Positions 58,350 through 64,000 of a stretch of 64,000 bases of DNA are shown here, piece by piece. The position numbers and the translations under genes were made by a program. This stretch comes from Isoetes taiwanensis (lineage: Eukaryota > Streptophyta > Lycopodiopsida > Isoetales > Isoetaceae): positions 957,109 to 1,021,108 of the forward strand of contig JAJEKV010000027.1 of assembly GCA_021234155.1 (NCBI GenBank), given 5' to 3'. The first letter of the stretch is position 1; each line of letters begins with the position of its first letter. The notes under the pieces are model-generated. The model was not told the DNA's origin and made no database searches. It worked only from the letters and a program-made list of their open reading frames with translations.

Positions 58350-58668
58350 CACAGCTGGGTATATCGAGAGATTCGGCACTTCCAGCATTGTATGAATCTC
58401 TTGATCAGGAAAGCACCCTTCAAATGTAGACAAGTCACCCCGATGATGGTCCGAGCACTGTAAGAGGTGTCAGAAGCAGAGCTAGTCCAACTCTTCGAAG
58501 AAGGGAACCTCTGCGCTATCTATAGCGGGTAACAGTTATGCCCAAGGACCTGCATTTGCCGAAAAGCCAACTCTTCGAAGAAGGGAACCTCTGCGCTATC
58601 CATAGCGGGTAACGGTTATGCCCAAGGACCTGCATTTGGCGAGAAGAATCCGCAAAGATAAAAAATAG
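58350..58668 (+). pseudogene. Histone H3-fold relic with tandemly repeated C-terminus
   Basis: From 58350 one frame reads 'VYREIRHFQHCMNLLIRKAP', then 'MVRAL' (TAA) 'EVSEAELVQLFEEGNLCAI'. In another frame it continues 'VTVMPKDLHLARRIR'. These match histone H3 in order: the alpha-N helix (LREIR.YQ..T.LLIRK.PF), alpha-2 (ALQEA.EAYLV.LFEDTNLCAIHA) and the C-terminus (RVTIMPKDIQLARRIR). About a dozen residues around H3 loop 1 are missing, and a small deletion shifts frame between 'AI' and 'RVT'. The C-terminal piece is repeated: 58487-58566 and 58567-58668 are tandem, ending in TAG 58666. No N-terminal tail is recognisable. The divergence raises the question of a CENH3 or other variant, but damage prevents a decision. 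Confidence 0.75.
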
Positions 58669-58724
58669 GATCTCTTTCCTTTGTAAAATTAGAAGTGAAT
58701 TGGTCAAGTTTTAGTGATTCGGGT

Positions 58725-58822
58725 CACTCTGCGCTATCCATAGCGGGTAACGGTTATGCCCAGGCATTTGGCGAGAAGAATCCGCAAAGATAAAAATTAG
58801 GATCTCTTTCCTTTGTAAAATG
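58725..58822 (+). repeat. Third partial copy of the histone C-terminal segment
   Basis: Repeats 'ctctgcgctatccatagcgg' through 'cgagaagaatccgcaaagat' and 'aggatctctttcctttgtaa', with a 9-bp deletion in the PKDL part. Each copy holds the small palindrome CGCTAT-CC-ATAGCG (the first has TC). The downstream phrase 'gaagtgaattggtcaagttt' is likewise present at 58691 and 58887. Confidence 0.85.
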
Positions 58823-59009
58823 TTGCAACTATGCATGTTTAAATCTCCTCAATTAATAAAAATTATGTCAAATTTTATTGAAATTAGAAGTGAATTGGTC
58901 AAGTTTCAATGATTCGGGTCACTCCGATCCTGGAGGCCTTCCCACAATCTGGGAGACCCACTCCGCGTAACGTAACTTAGTTAGCCCAAAATCTTGCTTA
59001 AATATGTTA

Positions 59010-62000
59010 GATCAACGAGGACTACGCCGAGATGCTCATGGGCGCCCCCGGCAATTCGCGGACCCCACACTAGAGCGGCCGATGCCGGACCGGTACGACT
59101 TCGCTATTACGGATCCGGGCCGGACGGTGCTGGCGACCCCGCGTCGCCGCTCGGGGTCAGCAACATTTCCGCGTAACCGATGGTTTGATGCAGAGTGTAA
59201 AGAGCGCAAGCGTTATTCGGCCACATTGCGGATCCGGTACTCGCTTGCGAGGCCACCACATAGTACCGCGCCCATCCGAAGGAGACAAAGGCGCCTTACC
59301 TTGCCATGCATCGATGGGGAGATGTTCGGCCTCTGGACACTCATCCTCGAACCTTTTGCCAGAAGTGCCAAGGCGACCCTACCCTCTGGGGACATCACAC
59401 CCGAGGCGTTGGGAACGATTTGCGGCGGCTCTATGACCCACAGGGGACGCGACGCCCATACCCCCACGGGATGGCCCCATTGGTTCTCGCGGAGGAGGAT
59501 GTTGTGGAGGGCCTGCGAACGGCCGGGCTAATGGGAAGGTACCGACCGACGATTATCTGCCGAAGTTACTCAAATGGGCGGTACCGGCCGGTGCCGATCC
59601 TCACTACCCCCTGTTCAACAGAGCATTGCAGAAGGTTTCCCCGACAATGGACCACAAGCGAGGGTTGTTTCCATTCACAAAGGCGACCCACACCGTCCGG
59701 CCAATTCCGGGCGATCATGGTGGAGTTCAATATTTGCCAAACCGCTATCGGCATTCTCGAAAGCAGCAGCTTGACCGGTAGGCAGCAGATGTCGCGAGCC
59801 CTCACACAAGCGTGGCTTTAGACCCCGCCACTCAACGATTGACCATATCTTTACAATGCGGGGCGATTGAAGACGGTAGGAACCATCGGAGGACTTGTAT
59901 TGCCGCTTTGTGGACTTCGCGAAGGCTTTTGTTACGGCCCCCTGAAAGCTATGGGCTAGGATGCGTCAGCCGGGCTGCCGCTGCACGTGCAAAATGCCAT
60001 ATCAAGCCGGTGTATGAGAGTTGTTCAGTAGGATGCACCGGCCGGGCCAAGCATTCACCAAAGTATCGGGTCCGGGAAGGGTTGCCCCCTCTCACCAACA
60101 CTTTTTGGCCTCTACATTGATCGTTAGAGCCCCGGACACCTTGAGCATGGGGGGGAAGGGGTGGCATACGGCTTTTGCACCAGGTCATCCGCCACTCATC
60201 TATGCGGGACGATGTTGACCTTCCGCCCACACCCGTAAGCTATGCGTCTCATCTGGATGCCCTAGACACATTACGCCGGGCCGCATTACGCGCTGCGTGA
60301 ATCCGCCAAGACCGTGGTGGTTCTCATATCCTCTTTCACGCCACCCCACCCCCTGCACTCACATATCGGGGGCGACTGTGGAGGTCACGCCCCACCTACA
60401 ACAGTACCTAGGGGTGGAGTTCCCCTCCCCGCTCGTTGGGAGGCGTCTATCCGCTATGGATGACATGCCAGGCCGCTTTATGCCATCTTATGCCATGCGT
60501 AATCAAACCGTGCGTGAGCTCTATGATTGGGGCCATCGGTCACATCTGCTTTTGAACCGGGTCGGCTTCATCCCTTCAGGGGGGTTGAGGTTTGGGGCCC
60601 GGTCGTCTCTTTGGCGACCTGGAATGACTTGGAGCAGGTGCAGAAGGCATTTTTGGCACGGGCACTTGGGGTAAAACCTTCAGTCCCCTATCAGATCATT
60701 AGAGGCAATTTGAGATCTCATTTCATCCCCATAAGAATCCTCCAATAGAATGGCTACCCTCTATTAACTGCAATTAATGCAGCACCAACAACTTCATTGA
60801 TGTTGTTTTTCCCCCATAACTTTTGATCCACTTGTCAAAATGTTGCGGCGTTTGTTGCATTAGATGCGGAATGAAAAGATCTTTCCAATGATATATGGTT
60901 ATGATGTATTTCAATATGGTCATATGCGTTAACCTTATAAAAATGGGATTTTTTGCTTATTTCTTATATATTTATATCGTAAAAGATGTATGAATTGGTT
61001 ATCATTAGATAGATCTTGTGGAGACGAACCCATTGCTGCAAAAAGTTTTTGAATCGGAGTTATAGATCAAAAGTTATAATGAAAAAATGATACTACAGAA
61101 GTTAGTTGCGGTACGCATTAATTACGTGCCGCCAATGTAATCTTGGAATGAGATATCTTGGAGCTCTTCTCTTATTGGACAATTTAAAAAGCTGACATGG
61201 CATTTTAAGCATCCCTTAATGGGACAAAATGTGATCTCATTTTTCCTCTAATGTCTGCTGCAGGAAACTGGATTCTTGCCGCTTCAGCGGACAGCCCTTG
61301 ATAGACACATCGTCTATTTTCAAAAAGTGGTTACTATGGGTGATGCTCGGCTCCCGACTCGCTTCTGTTGTGGCAATGGGCCCGGTGGCTCGGCCTGTTG
61401 GAGGGGTAAGAGAGATCGATGGTTCGCCGGATAGAACGCGGCAGAAAAAGGCAGTGCGTCGCGAAGTGGACCGACAGGTCGATCGTGGCGGCCGCGGGGA
61501 GTACACGGACGCTTGCTTCCTTGGCAAACTCTAGGACCCCCGGCTCTAGAGCAGGTCAAAACGCCCATTACAAGGAGCACATCAATCCGTGTTAGCCCGG
61601 GGCCACAGCTCTGCGTTCCCGGTGCCCCTCAAAAGCCTTGAGACTCATTGCCTCCATTCGCGACGGTGTCCACCATCTTCGCGATCGAGGCGAGGCGGTG
61701 GATTGGGGAGCCCCCGCCAGACGAGCTCGTCCGATCTTTACATCAAACGGGTGCCATTGAGGATGAGTCTCACACTTTCCGAGTTGCCCAGCCGCTCAGA
61801 TCCGGGCGGATCGGCTCCCTTAGTACCACCGGACTTGCCCCTACATTTGCTGATGAACACACCGCCAAGACGCGTGCGGGTCGCATTATTGAGGTCTTGG
61901 ACTGCGAGCTCACCTTTGCCTCCCACCGTCTGTTCCGTGATTAGGCACTCCAAAGGTGCATGAGTGTATATATTTGTGTGTTTTGCATTTTATATATTAG

Positions 62001-62137
62001 GGCCGGTTTGTCGGCAGGTGATTGTCGCCCGGGTTTTCCCTCGAAAACCCTTCTTGAGGGGTTTTTAATCCGGGTAGTATCGCTGCTTGCTGCGCTTTTC
62101 TATTAGGTCCCATAGACCGATTGGTCCCCGTGGATGA
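59010..62137 (+). mobile_element. GC-rich LINE, 5'-truncated and interrupted
   Basis: Much more GC-rich than its surroundings. Blocks in order, in changing frames: end of an endonuclease and linker ('NRWFDAECKERKR', about 59171-59210); reverse transcriptase start ('GFPDNGPQARVVSIHKGDP', about 59631-59690); 'RHSTIDHIFTL' (about 59830); 'RFVDFAKAFVTAP' (about 59908-59945); and the thumb block 'GVEVWGPVVSLATWNDLEQV' (about 60575-60640). The catalytic YADD region is not intact. A foldback element at 60697-61253 splits the C-terminal part: 'GVKPSVPYQI' before and 'ETGFLPLQRTALD' after, contiguous in the related LINE at 21.4 kb. The 3' end has GGTCCCATAGACCGATTGGT then CCCCGTGGATGATAAAAATA and a (CCTT)n tail. 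Confidence 0.85.
60697..61253. mobile_element. Foldback/MITE-like insertion inside the LINE
   Basis: The ends 60697-60737 (cattagaggcaatttgagat...) and 61213-61253 are inverted repeats with moderate mismatches. The inverted similarity continues inward: 'cataacttttgatcc' near 60826 matches the complement of 'gatcaaaagttat' near 61064. The element is AT-rich and non-coding and splits the LINE reading frame exactly. Only a one- or two-base target duplication is possible at the borders, so I do not assign a superfamily. Confidence 0.75.
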
Positions 62138-62145
62138 TAAAAATA

Positions 62146-62160
62146 CCTTCCTTCCTTCCT
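62146..62160. repeat. (CCTT)n tail of the LINE
   Basis: Short run of cctt units directly after the AAAAATA at the LINE 3' end, the same tail type (opposite strand) as at 37685-37706. Confidence 0.85.
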
Positions 62161-62266
62161 ATAACCATTTGCACCAAAATTCTCCAAATTCTCCATGCTC
62201 AATCTTAGCATCAACTTACTGTACAAAGGAACGTAGGATACCCCACTGGGAAATTGCATTAAAACA

Positions 62267-63030
62267 TTAATCAACTAGAACCTCTAATTCCATTTGCAGA
62301 CCAGCTTTCCCAAGAACTTGGTTACATACATCAAGGATGCAAACACAAAGAATAAGATGATGTCAGCTAATACAGGCATTGATGATACAAACAGAGGCAT
62401 TCCTCATATTCAGAAATAAGATTTGATATTTTTACCTTCAAAAAATCATCATATGTTAATGTCCAATCCTTGAAAAACTCTGCTTCTTCCAATGTCTGTC
62501 TCACAACTTCCTGCCAGCAGATATGCATTTTACAAATAAATTGACTTCTATCTTCAGGGTGATGCTCTGGCTCCTAATCATTTGATACTTAAGACAAATA
62601 TGAAGCATTGAAACAGGCATAACAAACATTTTTAAAAATGTGACTGAACTATATTGAGATAGTTAGCTTGGCAGGATACTTGGAACTTATAGTTTGTGCA
62701 TATATGGAGGCCTCAACATGAAACACATTCACATATAAATTACCTCCCTTTGTTCTTCTATAAGAAAAGAGCCTGACAGGTCATGCAAAACTTCCACTAT
62801 GACAGATGTTGTCACCTTTCCATTACCATCAAAATCGTATTAATCGGGAAATAGCGCAAACAATACATGACAAATTAGATTATCAAAAATTATTCCTAAA
62901 TTTATTTGAGCGTACAAGTGTTGTGTGCACATAAACTCACACTCAACTTAGTGCTGAAAACTTACCCGTTGACTGAATGCTGACAGTAGGTAAATAAATT
63001 CTTTGAAATTTCGTCTTCCGGCATCCTTGA
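62267..63030 (-). pseudogene. Calcineurin-B-like EF-hand protein remnant, four exons
   Basis: Plant EF-hand proteins of the calcineurin B regulatory-subunit type bind calcium. Exons seen on the minus strand: near 63030-62966, 'NFKEFIYLLSAFSQR' with donor GTAAGT; near 62830-62755, an EF-hand loop 'DFDGNGKV' then 'VLHDLSGSFLIEEQRE' with donor GTAATT; near 62513-62439, 'VVRQTLEEAEFFKDWTLTYD'; and a last exon ending at TAA 62267, 'VLGKAGLQMELEVLVD'. The segment order and wording parallel the C-terminal two thirds of that family. Lesions: no AG acceptor before the EF-hand exon (AA is found where AG is expected), and one base short at the last exon junction. The first exons with the earlier EF-hand region are missing; an NDR kinase fragment lies there instead. 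Confidence 0.75.
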
Positions 63031-63439
63031 CATTCTCTCATTTATAGACAAATGCCATGTTTCAATACCATGCATTTGTATAAAGACAATGGCAACAACA
63101 CAATAAAATTCTTGATACATAAGATGCTTTTGAAGCAGCGCAAAAAACAGAAAACATGAAAGAAAGGGCAACATTTCAAATACTGGAAGCCTTAAAAAGG
63201 TCCCTTGCTGTATGAACCATCTATAAAAGCTTGGAAGAAGAAGAAGGCGTCTATTTTTCAGAAGCAAGACAAGGTAGTGCATATCCAGAGAACATTTAGG
63301 AGGGAAGGATTCTAGCTTCTACTTCTAGAAATAGGATGCTGATGGCCCTAGGAGAGAGATTCCAGACTAGATGAGGATAAGAATTGAAGTGCTACAAAGA
63401 ATCCCTCCAACATTACAAAATCCAGCAGGACTGATGATG

Positions 63440-63592
63440 CTACCGTCCTGAACGTTTCCCCAATAACGAAATGCAGGCTCATTCTCTTGCAATGTTGCCA
63501 GATTGCTACAATCAAGAGGTTTACACAATCCAAACTCTGATAACTTCATGTTCTCATGTTCGTCAAGAAGTAAATTGTCAGGCTTTATGTCT
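63440..63592 (-). pseudogene. NDR/AGC protein kinase exon fragment, DFG changed to EFG
   Basis: After an acceptor ...ATTTGCAG at 63593, the exon reads 'DIKPDNLLLDEHENMKLS', then EFG, then 'LCKPLDCSNLATLQENE'. The catalytic loop (R)DIKPDN and 'FGLCKPLDCS.L' are diagnostic of plant NDR kinases. The Asp of DFG, which holds the catalytic metal, is Glu here, which normally abolishes or strongly reduces activity. After 'QENE' the NDR resemblance ends although the frame stays open. No other kinase exons are found in the window, which continues only 400 bp further, so upstream exons could lie outside. Confidence 0.75.
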
Positions 63593-63639
63593 CTGCAAAT
63601 TGCAAACACATTCACAGCCACATCAACAACATATTCAAT

Positions 63640-64000
63640 GTTAATAGGAACAAAAAGTCATGTAGTCTCCTACAATAAATATTAGCTCTTGGCTCCTTCA
63701 AGCATTTGATGTTCATATCTGAAGCCTGAGCTCAAATTTGAAAGAAACATTTCTTAGAAAGTGCTAAACGAAGAAGCGCCACACAGTTAGATTTGGTTGG
63801 GCTACTTTCCCGATTTGGGCCAAAATCATGCCAAGCCATTTTGAAGTACAAAGCGTGCATCTATCCTTGGCGTAACCATAGCCGTGCTAGGATCGGGTAA
63901 GATCCTGTAAGTAGCAAGCTTCTCCTTATCCGCTTCTATACCTTTTTTTTCTGCACCGGATGAACCAAAAGTTGGAGTTATCCTTAGCCTTCGTGCGCAA
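63640..64000. other. Window end, repeat-like
   Basis: Contains 'gatttgggccaaaatcatgc' and 'catctatccttggcgtaa', similar in order to the repeat near 410-510. No gene is recognised. Confidence 0.4.

Noticed and set aside
57742-58433. Pro/His/Leu-rich minus-strand ORFs of 73-164 aa
   Set aside because: They translate (GGT)n, (AGC)n and G-rich tracts; no domain.
59004-61963. Many ORFs up to 175 aa in the GC-rich block as separate genes
   Set aside because: GC-rich DNA leaves several frames open; the recognisable pieces all belong to one LINE in shifting frames.
62962-63282. 106-aa hydrophobic minus-strand ORF as a membrane protein
   Set aside because: It is mostly intron sequence; the true coding frame in its last part is the EF-hand exon 'NFKEFIYLLSAFSQR' in another frame.

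Overview
This is a plant nuclear window. It has spliced genes with GT-AG introns, a CDR1/nepenthesin-type aspartic protease, a tonoplast dicarboxylate transporter, PPR, acyl-lipid desaturase and NDR-kinase remnants, a MULE transposon and a chromodomain Ty3/gypsy element. Gene density is very low, introns carry repeats, and most gene copies are damaged, which suggests a large repeat-rich genome. The gypsy element, the LINEs and a Crinkler/RHS-like relic make a non-angiosperm land plant (fern, lycophyte or gymnosperm) my best guess. That is inference; the sequence does not fix the species.

Layout. 1-4.0 kb: low-coding repetitive DNA. 4.05-7.32 kb: a complete MULE with 97-bp terminal inverted repeats, a perfect 9-bp target duplication and an apparently intact two-exon transposase of about 559 aa. 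7.3-13.5 kb: minisatellites, an exact 579-bp duplication with a filler copied from 2.3 kb away, and a 1-kb inverted repeat. 13.5-17.3 kb: an unrecognised three-exon gene (minus strand) divergent from a DUF8039-like transposon fragment. 18.4-19.6 kb: the intact aspartic protease gene. 20.5-22.1 kb: a 5'-truncated LINE with a pentanucleotide tail. 24.4-26.2 kb: an unknown ORF and a decayed Ulp1-type (C48) protease.

26.2-34.7 kb: a tandem duplication carrying the LTR of a decayed chromodomain Ty3/gypsy element, whose full copy spans 28864-34696. 35.3-37.7 kb: PPR and delta-9 desaturase pseudogenes, the latter abutting a second LINE-like 3' end. 40.96-45.1 kb: the dicarboxylate transporter gene (six exons, one apparent net frameshift). 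47.35-51.5 kb: a duplicated, broken locus coding for a P-loop NTPase plus a nuclease-like C-terminal region resembling the Crinkler/RHS class; this is the most unusual coding content here.

55-57.5 kb: GC-palindrome repeats and two convergent unknown ORFs. 58.3-58.8 kb: a histone-H3-fold relic with a repeated C-terminal segment. 59-62.2 kb: a GC-rich LINE interrupted by a foldback element. 62.3-63.6 kb: adjacent fragments of a calcineurin-B-like EF-hand gene and an NDR kinase.

Only the MULE transposase and the aspartic protease read as clean genes; the transporter is close to clean. Stops and frameshifts elsewhere mean decay or, less likely, base-call error. Nothing suggests an operon. The main shared themes are DNA-transposon accessory proteins (MULE, DUF8039, Ulp1) and LINE-driven interruption of genes.
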